The notes below the pieces were generated by a model. It searched no databases, was not told the origin of the DNA, and was given only the letters and a program-made list of their open reading frames with translations. 64,000 bases of DNA from Chlamydomonas reinhardtii (lineage: Eukaryota; Chlorophyta; Chlorophyceae; Chlamydomonadales; Chlamydomonadaceae), in NCBI RefSeq assembly GCF_000002595.2, contig NC_057009.1, positions 7,932,783 to 7,996,782 on the forward strand. The letters are read 5' to 3'. The position numbers were made by a program, and so were the translations under genes. Of this stretch, positions 21,967-38,932 are shown in pieces. Within the stretch, counting starts at the first letter, position 1, and the number at the start of each line of letters is the position of its first letter.

Positions 21967-24900
21967 TCACAAGCTCCGTCCCGCCACAGGTCGCCCCAGC
22001 CACCGCTGCAGCGCCCACAGATACCGCCCCTCCACCGCTGTCACCTTCTGCTTCTTCCCGCCACCCCCTCCGCCACCAGCGTTCCGCTTCTCGGCCTCGC
22101 CTTTTCCGCTATTATACTGAGCTAGCGCCTCTAATGGTGACCGCACACGCGGACCCAGCTGCGTTTCCAGATGCGTCACCCACATGCACCCGAGCCGACA
22201 GATGGTGTGCGGGTTTTGGCCCCCTTCATTCGGCCCCTGGCCCGCACCCTCCTCCTCAATGTAAGCCAGGTGAACTCCAAAGTACGTCACCAGGTGGCTG
22301 TACATGACACTCTTGTGGTGCCAACCCAAGAACCAGTGGCGGTAGCTCTCTAGCGGGTGCCCCTGTGACCCGCCACTGCTGCCACCACTACTATCTTGGT
22401 CGTGCCCTTTGCCGGCCCGGTTGCCCTCTGATGCTCCTTCCTCCTGCCCGCCTGCCTCCAGCCACAGCCGCCGCTCCAGGATCGACGCCGCCGCCGCCAG
22501 TGTCGCGTTACGCAGCTGCAGCGGGGGAGGCGGGAGGCACGACGCAACGAACAGTCAACACGGCGTGAGCTGCAGCACCGCAATGCTGTCTCATACAACA
22601 CTGTCACACTGCGTGTGAGCAAGAGATGACGGCTGAAAGCCTGCCCAGGCACGCCCACCGCGCACCTGTGCTTCCGGGAAGGCAGCCTTAAGTGCAGCTC
22701 CTGCTGCCGCTGCACCCAGCGCCTGAGCCGGGCCAGCGGCGCGCTGCCAGCAGTCTGTGCACAGCAGCGAGCGGCGCGGCACCCACAGCGCGCCGGGCGG
22801 GTAGCGGCCGCGCGGCGAGCAGGCGCGCATTGCGGCCTCCAGCGACTGAGGGGAGGAGGTGACCAGGAACTCATCCAGGTCCTGTAGGGTCATGAGGTGG
22901 TGGGCAGGTGCAAGGGGGAGGGTGGGTCCTTGCAGCGATTGCAAGGTAAGGATCCGGGTGACTGGGAGAGACAGAGCATTGAAGCGTCGGTGCGGGCGCT
23001 TGCGCGAACATACGCTCGTCATCATTGTGCTGTTCCCTGGCTTGCAGAGCCCAAACACGCAGCGCTGTCGCCACCGCCGGCTCACCAGCACCGCCACGAC
23101 CGCTGCCTCGTGCCACAGGGCCAGCAGCGCGTGGTTGTAGGTCAGGATCTGGTGGCGGCGGGGGCGCACACAGGAGCACAGGACACACCGCCGAGTCAAC
23201 CACCATGGGAGCCCGTGCGGGGCAAGCCTGTGGTGCCCACACGGCGCACCAGGCAGCAAGCAGTGCACCGTAGCTGTGGCAGCACACGCACCCTGAGTCG
23301 CGCCCTACCTGGCTTGCGTACGGGTGCCGCCGGGGCCCCTCGTCCGAGCCGCCGGCCCCGCTGGTTCCGGTCTCCGTGCCGTCCTGGGGCGCCGCCGCAG
23401 CCGCCGGTAGGTTGAAGACCGGCAGCTCGCTCCAGCGCACCAGCTCCAGCCGCCCCGCCGCCATCAGCGCCGCCACCCGCCCGTCCGCCGCCAAGCCCTC
23501 CTCGCCCTCCTCCACATACACCAGATGCCGCCCCACGCCTGTGGCGCCATGAGTCAGGAGGAACCGTGCCAACATCATCTACACGCGTGCCAACAGTGTC
23601 CTATGGCCTGCTTGCTTGCATGCAGACGACCCGACCCGACTCAAACACGACAAGCCAGTCAACCGTATGCGTCGGCGGGGCAGCGGCTAACGCCGCAGGC
23701 CCTCACCTAGTTGCGCGTGGTACTCCACGTGCCGAAGAAGCAGCGTTACGAAGTCACCAGGCGCCAGGCCGAAGAATGGCGACACAACCACGTACGCCGG
23801 TGGCCGTGCGCCAGTGCCCGTCCGAGGTGCGGGCGGCGGCGGCGGCGGCGACGCGCGACCCGACGCCGCCACTGCCCCCCGGTCTTTCCCCTTGCGCTTC
23901 TTAGCCGCAGCAAGGGCCGCCGAGACACGCTGCTTCTCTCGCCACGCTTCCAGCTTCGCCACGTCGTACACCTGCCGTTCTGGATCCAGCCACGCGCACC
24001 TGGGCGCGCCCATCCCCGCGGACCCTGCGTTGCCCCCGTCCTGACGATCGCCTGCCGTGGCGGGGCTGTCGATCGGCACCCGGCTAGTGAGGTGGATAGG
24101 AGCAGCTGAGGCCGGTGGCGGCGGGCGCTTGCCGCGGCGCGGCGTGTAGCCACACACGCCGTCCAGGCCCGCTGCCCGCAGCTCGAACAGCGTTGACGCA
24201 CCCCCTCCTTGACTGCTACTTCCGCTGCTACTGCTGCTGCTACTGCTGCTACTGTCGTCGCTGCCCCGCGCGACCGCCTGCAGCTCCTGTGGCGTTAGCA
24301 CCAGCGCCCCCGTGACGCGGCCTGGCTCGCGGCGCAGGCTGGGGTTGTTGCGCCACTTGTGCGGCTCGTGCACCGCCAGGCGCAGCAGGTGGGCTGTGCC
24401 CGACAGGCGGGACCTGGGTGGCGCCAAAGGACACGAGCACGCAGTCAGCCGAGTAAGGCCAGCAGTGATTGGCACGGTATGTGAGCCGCCTGTGGCGCCG
24501 GGGTCGCGCATGGCCCGCAAGGCATACCGCACGGCGCAAGTTGGGTGCAGGTACCATGCAGGTTGCCCGACTTGTGCACAGATGGCGTGGCAGATTCAGT
24601 GCGATAAGCTCGAGCCCGTGCAGCCATGACTATGACTTACCGAAGTGTCAGAACGCCCTGGCTCCCCGACACGAGCGCACGGGTCGCCTCCGCCAGTAAT
24701 GCTGCCTCTGGCTCGTGAGCGGCGGCTGCGCTGCTGGTGCTACCGCCGTCACCCTTGTCCTCCTCCCGCCTTGACGCCGTCAACTTGCGTCTTTGCTCTT
24801 TGGCAACGCTAGAGCCACCGGGTGCCTCCTGCATGTCGCTCCGCCTGCTGTTACTGCTGCTAGGGCTGCTAGAGCTGCTATCCGCTCCAGGCAAGAGCCC

Positions 24901-25407
24901 AGCCGCCCACACGAGCGTGTCTAGGGGCTGCTGCAGCTGCGTGGTGGTGCACGGCTCCCCATCAAGCAGCATGAAGGTGTTTCCAGTTATGTAGAAGTTG
25001 GCGGTGCTGTTCGCACTGCCGCTGTCCGAGCGCTGCTGTCCGCCGGGGGCTCCAGTGCCGTCAGTTGACACCCCCGGCCCAATGCACGCAGTGAGGAAGA
25101 CGTACAGTCGCACCCTTCGACCACTGACGACACCCTGCACACAGCACAAGTTCCAATTGATACTCGGTAACCCGGTGCGTGCAGGGCACGTTAACGTGAT
25201 GATGGGCACGCTGCCAAGGGTTGCGTTTGTTTGGGACCAGCTGCAACACCCAGCACAGCGCGGGAACCCAGCCCCACACACCTGGAACTCGCACTTATGA
25301 ACGCCCATGTCCCCAGAGCTGAGAAACAATTCATGCTGCCCTCTAACCAGTACAGGGGCCAGCAGCAAGGCAGTCAAAACGAGGCAAAGAAAGCGGCCAT
25401 GAAGCAT
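21967..25407 (-). CDS. GT92 (DUF23)-like glycosyltransferase of the secretory pathway
   Basis: Predicted 843 residues. Exons: 24641..25407, 23707..24413, 23309..23538, 23086..23148, 22666..22881, 21967..22515; sum 2532 nt in frame. The N terminus is a signal peptide or membrane anchor (GRFLCLVLTALLLAPVLVRG), pointing to the endoplasmic reticulum/Golgi lumen. A Cys-rich segment follows (CEFQVCGAGFPRCAGCCSW). The catalytic part carries the features of family 92: VVVSPFFG, then GRHLVYVEEGEEG, ILTYNHALLALWHEAAVVAV, the acidic metal/nucleotide-sugar motif DLDEF at about residue 590, and a late His-rich segment (WHHKSVMYSHLVTYFGVHLA). Plant members transfer galactose; donor and acceptor here are unknown. 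Ser-, Gly- and Lys-rich inserts make it longer than usual members. It shares a 363-bp divergent promoter with the next gene. Confidence 0.8.
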
Positions 25408-25770
25408 CCTTCTCCGCTTGCGCCTAAGCAGTTACATGTTTGAGATTCGCAAGAAGCAAGTTGAAATGAGGCATGTAACAATAACAATAGCCGCCGCTTC
25501 AGATGAAACGGATTCGGACCGGTCAGCAATCTCAGCTCCGGGAGCAGCGAAATATGGCCTTCCTTGATGTGCAAGTATGCAAATACTAAGCAGCTAAGCC
25601 ATCTGTTTAAAGTTTGCTTGCATCACACTCAACTGCACTCTTGACGAGACTTTTGTTCTGTGGCCGTTACATACTCCCAGGCCGTATGCGCATAGCTTAC
25701 ATCAATTAAGACTGCTGCCGGAGCACTAAAGGTCTCACGCCAGCTTGTGTTTGCGACGCGTTGGTCAGAA
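25408..25770. promoter_or_regulatory. Divergent promoter interval
   Basis: Only 363 bp separate the start codons of the GT92-like gene (minus) and the coiled-coil gene (plus), so both promoters and 5' UTRs must fit here. The interval is AT-richer than the genes. I could not identify a clear TATA box or initiator. Confidence 0.5.
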
Positions 25771-27496
25771 ATGGCCCCTGAGTCTACATGTCCGCAGCAG
25801 GGCGAGGCAGGCCCAGACCCTTCTCCTTCTGCTGAACATCAGAATGGCGAGTTGGACGCGGCATCTAACGCCTCACGGCCGCGACAACTGTCTTCGCGCG
25901 AGCCGGCGTTGCCAGACGCGGACACCGCCAAGTCAGTAGCTTCCCTGGCACTGCGGCCGCGCACAGTCACCACACCTAAGGCCGACACCGCCAGTGCAAC
26001 AACTGCGGCAAGAGCGGCCGCCGCTGGGAACCGCGCCTCTGCTGGTTCTCCAGACCAACAGACGCGGGAACGCCGCCAGCGCAGGGGCGGCGATGGCCGT
26101 GGCGGCCGCAGTCTCTCAAACAGTGCCCCGGAAGCAGGCACAAATGGCCATTCCAGCCGCAGCGACATGACACATTCAGCGGCTCCCGGCTCGGCCGCGT
26201 TGCCGCCGCAGCGACAGCCAGCCGACCCAGCGGCGCTGACCGCCGCGGCTGCTGCTGCCGCCACCGCCGCCACCCTTAGCACACTGAAGCTCGCGCTGGA
26301 CGCAGCAGCGCGGCCTCTGCCGGCGGTGCCCACGCTTAGTACTGCAGTCTCGCGCACGCCGGATGGGCGCCGGCGGCAGGAGTCCAGGTCCGGGGCTCGG
26401 AACAGCAGCGGGCGCCGGCCGCGCGGGGGCTCTGGCGCGGCCCGGCCTGCGGACGGAGCGGAGGGGACGCCTTCGTCTGCGGCTGCATCCGGGGATGTGC
26501 TAGGAGCGGGCGTGGCGGCGGCCGCAACATCTGCAGCATCCGCCGCTGTTGCGGGCGGGCGGCGTGGTGGCGGGCGGGCGAGCGCTTCCACTGGCGCCCC
26601 CGCAGATGCCGGCGCAAGCACCTCTGGCCGTGGCCGCCAGGCCCATGCCTCCGCCGCCTCTGCCACACAAGGTTCGCCTGCCAACGGCGGTGCTGGCAGG
26701 CGCGGCGGGCGCGGCACCGCTGCAGCTGCGACCACCAACGGCAGGCAGCCTGCCTCGCCCACTCCTCCTGCCGCCCCTGCAGCGGCGGCGGCCTCCCCCG
26801 GCCCCGACTCTTCGGCCTCGGGCCCCGGCGAGGTGCAGTCGCTGCTGGTGGCCAACAGCAAGCTGGTGGCGGACCGCGAGCTGCTGGCGGTGGAGGTGCG
26901 GAGGCTGGCGGCGCAGGTGCGTCAGAGCAGGGCAGTGCGGTACTGCCAGGAGCAGGAAGCCCTTGGGAAAAGGGGGGCTGGGGACTGGCGGCGTTGCGGG
27001 GGCGGCTGTGGGCGGGTGATTCGGTTGGCGGGCAAATGACATGGGTTAGGCTGTGCTGGGCTGGAGTGACGGGGACTGTGGTAATGCGGCACGCTGCGAA
27101 CAGGTGTTCCTGTGCTTCCCCCAGGTATCATTGCACATGCCATCACGCCCTTCCCAGCCGTCTTGTGCTCCCCTGCTCCTCGGGATTGGTTCAGAGTTAA
27201 TCCCCTGCTCCTCGGCTCTCACCGCCCTGCAGGTCCAGCACCTCACCGCGCAGCAGGGCCTGCTGCAGGGTGAGCTGCAGCGGCTGCTGTCCAAGAACAC
27301 CAGCCTCAACAGCACCCTGGCGTCGGCCGTCACCACCAGCGAGAGCCAGGCGGAGCTGCTGGACATCCTGAATGAGGCCGTACGGAGTACGGTACTGGTG
27401 GATGAGCATGCGCAGCAGTTGGTGGCGGTTGGCGGGGGGCCCGGCGGCGGCGGGAGCGAGAGCGGCGCCGCGGCGCGGGAGGAGGAGGCCGCGTGA
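25771..27496 (+). CDS. Ala-rich protein with C-terminal leucine-heptad coiled coil, unrecognised
   Basis: Predicted 469 residues from two exons, 25771..26916 and 27233..27496. The ATG at 25771 has a good context (AGAAATGGCC). Residues 1-350 are Ala/Ser/Gly/Arg-rich low complexity with Arg-Gly-Gly patches. The end of exon 1 and all of exon 2 form one continuous coiled coil across the splice junction (NSKLVADRELLAVEVRRLAA, then LTAQQGLLQGELQRLLSKNT), and its unbroken heptads support the junction. The last residues are Gly/Glu-rich. The stop overlaps a donor-like sequence (GTGAGT), so a further exon is possible. No family recognised. A TGTAA motif about 690 bp downstream could end the transcript. 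Confidence 0.72.
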
Positions 27497-28188
27497 GTGG
27501 GCATGGGGCCTGTCGAGATGAGCCGATTAGGGTGTGTCGTAGCTTGCGTGGAGGTGGGCGTGTCCGGGTGCTGGGCAGAACGAGGCGGATGCAGTGAGCA
27601 CTGGGTATTGTGGGAGCGGCTGTCTGTCGTCTGGAGTGGAGCCAGGAAACGGGGACGGTGATACTGCACCTGGCCATGTTCGTTACAGTTGGAGGCCGCT
27701 TTGCGACTCGGATGCGGTGCGTCACTGGTAGAATTGAGGTCATGACTGCGGGGTTAGGGGGGGGGGTACAATTCAGAGCGCGAAAGCACGCCAGAGACCA
27801 TCTGATGCTGCCAGGGGACCAACTTCACGCCACTGACCCCCAGGGCGATCATGCCGAGCACGACAGAGACCCCTGATTGTTGACAGGAAGCATTGTGGTA
27901 AGCAGGTGGAGCAGGGTAAGGAGACTAGACGCTGTACGGAACGTTACTGCGGAGAATGGAGTGGCATATCGCGAGCGTGCCGCCTTCCCGGCATTTGTTT
28001 GATGGACTTGTCTTATGCTAGACTATGAATTTGACTCGGGTACGTGTTCCTGTGGATGTGCGCGTGAAGTCCGACCGACATGGCGATGCACGCACCCCCG
28101 CCTTTGACAATGCTTCCGAACCCTGCAAGAAGAACTCATTCTCTGCAAACTCATCGTCGAGTTGCTGCCCCCGACAGCTAAGAGCAAC

Positions 28189-28193
28189 TGTAA
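28189..28193 (+). terminator. Candidate TGTAA polyadenylation motif of the coiled-coil gene
   Basis: Plus-strand TGTAA followed by an A/T-rich stretch, about 690 bp after the stop at 27496. It is the first clear copy downstream of that stop. Confidence 0.4.
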
Positions 28194-28342
28194 AATCTTA
28201 AGCTTAGACTGGCCTTACTGCATTGACTGTGCACGCATCAGGTGTGGCCCGATGGAGACTGGCTGATGGGCAGGGGAGATGGGTCTCCCCTGCTGATGGG
28301 CGTGCCTGGTGATGGCGCTGGTGGTGGAGGGGAAAGCCTGCG

Positions 28343-28440
28343 GACTGGGACATGGATGCAGCTCCAGAGGCGATAAGTTGTGCTGCCTGCGGGTGATGGG
28401 ACGTGGAAGCAGCTCCAGAGGCATTAAGTTGTACTAGGGA
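28343..28440 (+). repeat. Imperfect direct repeat of about 45 bp
   Basis: Two adjacent units share GGGAC-TGGA, then CAGCTCCAGAGGC, then TAAGTTGT. They lie about 53 bp apart, just beyond the 3' end of U5 copy 2. No coding potential. Confidence 0.6.
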
Positions 28441-28574
28441 GCTAGTAGGCCGGCACATTTGCCTGTCGAGTACAAGCGGAGTGCGGGGTGGCACTGTAAA
28501 TGTGGTGCACTCGTGAGAGGTCTTCAGTCTCAGTTGCACAGCAGGCCTTTCTGCTCGCACAAATTCGATTGGGG

Positions 28575-28689
28575 AAGGGCAAAAGCCCCACAAAAAGATG
28601 GATATGCGACTGCGTGAGCAAAACTCGCGGATCTCTTTAGTAAAAGGCGAAAGAGATATTCGCTACGCGTTCAGCTCGTCGCGGATACA
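28575..28689 (-). ncRNA. U5: U5 spliceosomal snRNA, copy 2
   Basis: Identical to copy 1 (5276-5389) through loop I (CGCCUUUUACU), its eight-base stem and the internal loop. It differs in the basal stem, where both strands changed together: GCGAC pairs with GUCGC here, against GCGG with CCGC in copy 1. The Sm-type site (CUUUUUG) and terminal hairpin (GGGGC-UUUU-GCCC) are kept. Paired changes that keep a helix indicate selection on the RNA, so both copies are likely functional genes and not pseudogenes. As with copy 1, it stands on the minus strand in a spacer between converging protein genes. Confidence 0.93.
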
Positions 28690-28747
28690 TGAACAGGCGC
28701 ATCCGAGGCTCCCGGCCCCCCAACCCGTGCCAGGCCGGGAGAACGCT

Positions 28748-28762
28748 GCGCGATGGTGGGTT
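28748..28762 (-). promoter_or_regulatory. Upstream element of U5 copy 2 (USE/PSE-like)
   Basis: Minus-strand ACCCACCATCGCGCA about 60 nt before the estimated RNA start, at the same distance as in copy 1. Immediately downstream both copies also share a GC-rich block (CCGGCCTGGCACGG here). Similar to the plant snRNA upstream element. Confidence 0.6.
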
Positions 28763-30052
28763 GCGCAGTTCAGTTTGGGTGCCACCATCATTTCCCTTCC
28801 AAGCCCCGCGACGACATCATAACTGCGAGAGCGTTAATATGTTAGCAGAAAAGCTGTAGGTTTGACGGCATTGCGATTGGCAGGCTCATAGCGAGGCGAC
28901 ATGTTGATGTTCAGATCTCGACACGCGGGGCTGTCCCTCTTTGAGTCCAACGTCTGGTATGCAACAGTGCAATCAATGTCAAATGTTCCAGACTGGCCAT
29001 GGAACGCGCTGAGTTACTTCTCGACAGAGCCCAAGGGCTGTGTAAACCGACGCTGCGGAACTGTACACGAACACCATCCTGCACGCGGACATGGCGCGTC
29101 GATACCGGTGCCCAGAGATTCCAGGCCAACGCCAACATTTTCACAGTCTCACCACTCAGTGACTCACGCTCTTTGCCTACAGTCTTGCGTTGTGCCGAAG
29201 CCCTGGGTCCCTGGCAACCCACCCCAGTTCGACCGCACTCACCGCAGCTGTTGCCTCCAACCCTCTCATGGTCCAACATGCTCCTCTACTCTCCCCCACG
29301 AAGTGGAAGGCACCCGGTGAGACGTCTGGGCGGGTCTGGGATCCTGAACCAGCTCAACTTAGAACCACCTCGCAAGCATATTGTACCAGGTACACCAGCT
29401 GTGTCCTGCGCCCAGCCAATAACCGCTGCACCTCCTCTACAATGGAACACCGCGAAAAGTAGTTGATGAAGGTTGCCAGTTTGCCACACCAATCGGACTC
29501 TGCAGCCGGCGAATGGGGCCTACGCCCTCGACACCCTGCGAACCACGTTCCCTGCCAAGCCCACAACAGAACACGGGTCCCCATGCATCCACGCACTGGC
29601 ATCCACCCTGCTGCTCTCCTTGCCTGGCCCTCACCACTCCCACGTACCACATTCGTTACTTGCGCATCCGTGGCCTGAAGGTACACACAAACCCGAGGAA
29701 AGCCATCTGTATTGTGTGACCTCTGCTGCATGCCCCCCCCCACACACACATTTCCCTTGTGCTCTTTAACACACAGTTAGACGCCAATCCACACCACGCC
29801 ACGCCATATGCATACCCCCAACCGCCGACGCAGCAACCCCATTCCGGGGGCCCCAACTGCGCACAGCCGAAACACACTATGCCGCAGCCTTCTGCGCAAA
29901 GCCCCTCTCCTTCCTTCCAGCCCCATCAGGGCACAGCATCCGACGGCCTCACGAGACCCTCTTTTGCAACCCTCTACGCCATCATACCCATCGCCATCCT
30001 CCCCCATTGCCACCATCCACATCGCCGATTTCCTGACCAGTCCTGATCACCC
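28763..30052. other. Spacer downstream of eIF2D, no gene recognised
   Basis: About 1.3 kb. It should contain the eIF2D 3' UTR. A short minus-strand frame (about 29354-29749) includes a protein-like stretch (LATFINYFSRCSIVEEVQRL) that might be a relic of a mobile element, but it is too short to assign. No TGTAA motif in the eIF2D sense was found close to its stop. Confidence 0.4.
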
Positions 30053-35941
<5,889 letters not shown>

Positions 35942-36701
35942 GGCTTCCTAGATCAATCGACAGGATGTGTTTTCCAATGGATATAGCGCCCCACGCGCTG
36001 CCCAGTTCCGCGATTGCTTGATGACGCGCTGGCGCGCAAACTAGTGGGACCTCGCCGCCAGCAGCATAGAAACAGATAAAGTGATGTAAGCGTCGTGGAT
36101 GTTTATTCACAACAATTCCGTAACAATCAGCGGGATAGTGCCTCAAGAGGCCGGGCAATCACCATGCCGGGTCCCCTCCTTCCACCCTCCGCATCCCCAG
36201 TGTTCGCCGATCCGTCACCAGGTCAACACTGCAAGACCAGCAACCGGACCAAGATCTCAACGCAGCCGATCAAACCACGCTTTTGCGCTTGGCCGGTGGC
36301 TTTGCGCTGGACCCGCCACTGCCCGTCTATGTGTCCGGACTTGCCGCCTACAACCCCGCACCGCCACTACAGGACCCTGACGATGCCCTATCTTCCCTCG
36401 CCCCCCGATCGCCTCCACCTCCACTCCATGTCGCAAAAACGCGGCCGGCACGCACCGTAGATCATCCGCAGCCCACAAGATTCATAATTGCAGGCCCTGC
36501 CATCTAGACAAGCGGCCAAACGCCCTCTCGCCCAGCAGCACCGCCCACCCATTCGTGCGCGGACCCGAAAGCAGACCCCACGCCTCTCTCCAACCACACA
36601 CACATACACGCACACTCTCCCTCGTCCCGCACTCCAGTCGCAAAAACTTGTCACCCCGCATTCTGCGCCCCACCAGCAAGCCACTGCACAGCTCCATAGG
36701 A

Positions 36702-38151
36702 TCACCGGCGGCTGGTGAACTGGTCGGCGGCGGCGAAGCCCTTGCCCTTCTCCTTCTTGATGCGGTTGGCGCGCTTGAGCGGCACCACCGCGTTGGGGTC
36801 CTCCTCCTTGCCGCTCGACCTGTTGCGGAACAGCAGGCGCGCTTGTTGTTAGAGACCAGGCGGTTTTGAGTTGCAAGAACCCTGCCGTGCTTGCGAATGC
36901 CGGGGCACGGGAGAGAGGGCTGACAACAGGCGTCGCCCGGGCACACTGGCAGCCCGTTACAGCGCGCCACCTCGTTCGCTGCTGGCCTTGTGGCCAACCA
37001 TGGCCTACTGCAGTAGACCACTCACTCATTGACTCATTCGTTCATTCGCCCGGCATCCCCGCCCCTGCCCGGCGCTCGACCCGTCACCAGCCCAGCCTGC
37101 ACACACCACCTACACATTCCCTCCAGCAGCATGGCGGGCCCTGCGCAGTCGCTGCAGCTGCACCCGCTGACCCGGTCTGTCGCCGGGTCTGGCCACACAG
37201 TCAGCCGCCCTGGCCTGACCGCCATGGTGCCACCCAACCCAAGCCCGCCAACACGCCTCCGGTTACGAGCCTCTTTCCCACACATACACCGCCGGCAACC
37301 CCCGGCCACACGCACTCGCAGTCGGTTTCAGCTGCCCCCCGGCGACTGACCCAACCCGGCTGCTACAAGTCCGTCACGACCTGTCCCTGCTGACCCATCA
37401 TCTCAACCGCTTCCGCGTCACCCACTTGGCGGCGCTGCTGCTGGCGGCGGCCGCGGGTGCCGCCTTCTCCTTGTCGCGGTCCTCCTTCTCCTGGCGCGCG
37501 TCCAGCCACTGCTTGATGTTGATGTAGGCCACCTGAGTGTGCGAGGCGCGGTGGAGGTGACTAGGTAATGATGGTTTTTCGTTTGTAGCGTGTTGAGGGC
37601 GAGGGCTACGAGCTGGTTGGGGAATTCTCCTTCCATGCTGCGTACAGCAGTAGCAAGGGTTACGGCCCTGCGAGCAGCACGCACCCCCCGCCCACTTCAT
37701 GCACGGCGAATTCCCCCTACGGCGAATTCCCCCTCCGGCGAATTCCCCCTCCGGCGAATTCCCCCTCCGTTTCATGCCCCGCCCAGGTATGCCCGCGCTA
37801 TCTTACCCCTCCCGTCACGACCAGCAGCAGCGCCACAACGGTGCCGAACAGCAGGCCCACGATGATGGACTGAATGCCGGCATCCGGCTGGCTCGCGGCC
37901 ATGATGGTAATGTCCTCAGCGGAAACTTCCGGCACTTCGACGGCCATAGCGCGGCTCGCGGTAAACAGCGTGGTAAGCGCCGCGAGGGATGCAAGTGGTA
38001 GAACTGATGGTGAGGCCTCGGCCTGCTCATCGCGCTTAATTGCTAGCGTCTTGAGCGGTGATTGCTGCTGAGCGGCATTTATCCGTAGCACCCGTGTTGG
38101 CCGGGCGCACGGGGTCGCCCCGCAGAAAGGCTTTGCGCGTAGCATCTGCAT
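36702..38151 (-). CDS. Plastid-targeted single-membrane-span protein, probably thylakoid
   Basis: Predicted 189 residues. Exons: 37807..38151, 37426..37532, 36702..36819; sum 570 nt in frame. The N terminus looks like a bipartite chloroplast transit peptide. An Arg/Ala/Ser-rich stroma-targeting part (MLRAKPFCGATPCARPTRVL) is followed by a hydrophobic segment (VLPLASLAALTTLFTASRAM) ending in a lumenal-type AMA cleavage site before VEVPEVSAED. The mature part has one strong transmembrane helix (IIVGLLFGTVVALLLVVTGG) and a highly charged, probably stromal, tail with a conserved-looking end (KRANRIKKEKGKGF, DQFTSRR). Small thylakoid subunits and assembly factors have this layout, but I could not match it to a named photosystem, cytochrome or ATP-synthase subunit. 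A 16-bp tandem repeat lies in intron 1. Confidence 0.85.
37704..37767 (+). repeat. Tandem array of four 16-bp units
   Basis: Unit CGGCGAATTCCCCCTC, four copies, one with a single base change. Each contains an EcoRI site. The array is inside intron 1 of the plastid membrane protein gene, about 40 bp from the exon 1 donor. Confidence 0.95.
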
Positions 38152-38932
38152 GTCTGATATTGTGTTGTAATACCACTACTTACAGGGTTCCGTTTTGGGT
38201 TGTCAGCTGCACTCAGATCGGCCCCGTCAAGGCCGCGATGTGTGAATGGTAGATCCAGCACGCGTTCTGGCACCCTCCCGCTTGGCCACCTCCCCATCGG
38301 TCTCCTTCGACGCCCACCATTGCCGTGCGCAGGTAGCACTTGCTGTCGTGTGTCAGCGCACAGTGTAGATGTTTCCTTGGGCGAGAAGTTGCCTGATTTT
38401 ATTGCACCGTCTCAACTTCAAAGCTAGCGCCTGCCACCCAGACCACTTTGTTCCTTGCTGCCTTGTTTACCGTACGTACACGGATTTCAGGCTCGAGCAT
38501 GCATTGTTACAGCACGCATATTCTGTATCCGTGCAGGCACACGCAACATAGCAATATGCACGCTTAGCTCGTGCGCCCATCCACACACGCGGCCACACAT
38601 CCCTCCGGCTGCTACCTAACTGCACTAATGCGCCAACTTGTATCTACTGGCCTTTATCCCCTTCGGCCAACATACACCTGAGTGGCCTAAATTGCATGTA
38701 TGCAGCATCCTTCAGGTTCGGGCCAACACACCGGAACGGTGGAACATCAAGATGACACTGGACGCGTACCTCTGCCACACAAACAATCCTTGAGCAAAAC
38801 TCTCAACCTACAACTTAACACACTCAAGTCTTAACCTACAAGCAATAGGCTTTCGACATTGCCACCCGCCGACCCGCTACCAAGTCCCGCCCACAGCAGC
38901 ACCTGCGCTTCCAAGGGCCTGCTTGCGTTTAC
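38152..38932. other. Spacer with 3' UTR of the 1271-residue protein gene
   Basis: About 780 bp between two minus-strand genes. A TGTAA motif in the sense of the upstream gene at 38507-38511 (about 420 nt after its stop) is a plausible poly(A) signal; a second one lies near 38180. The right part is AT-richer. The promoter of the plastid membrane protein must be in the left few hundred bases. Confidence 0.45.

Noticed and set aside
29354-29749. Possible mobile-element protein fragment in the spacer after eIF2D
   Set aside because: Only one short protein-like stretch, no recognisable domain and no terminal repeats. Not enough to call an element.
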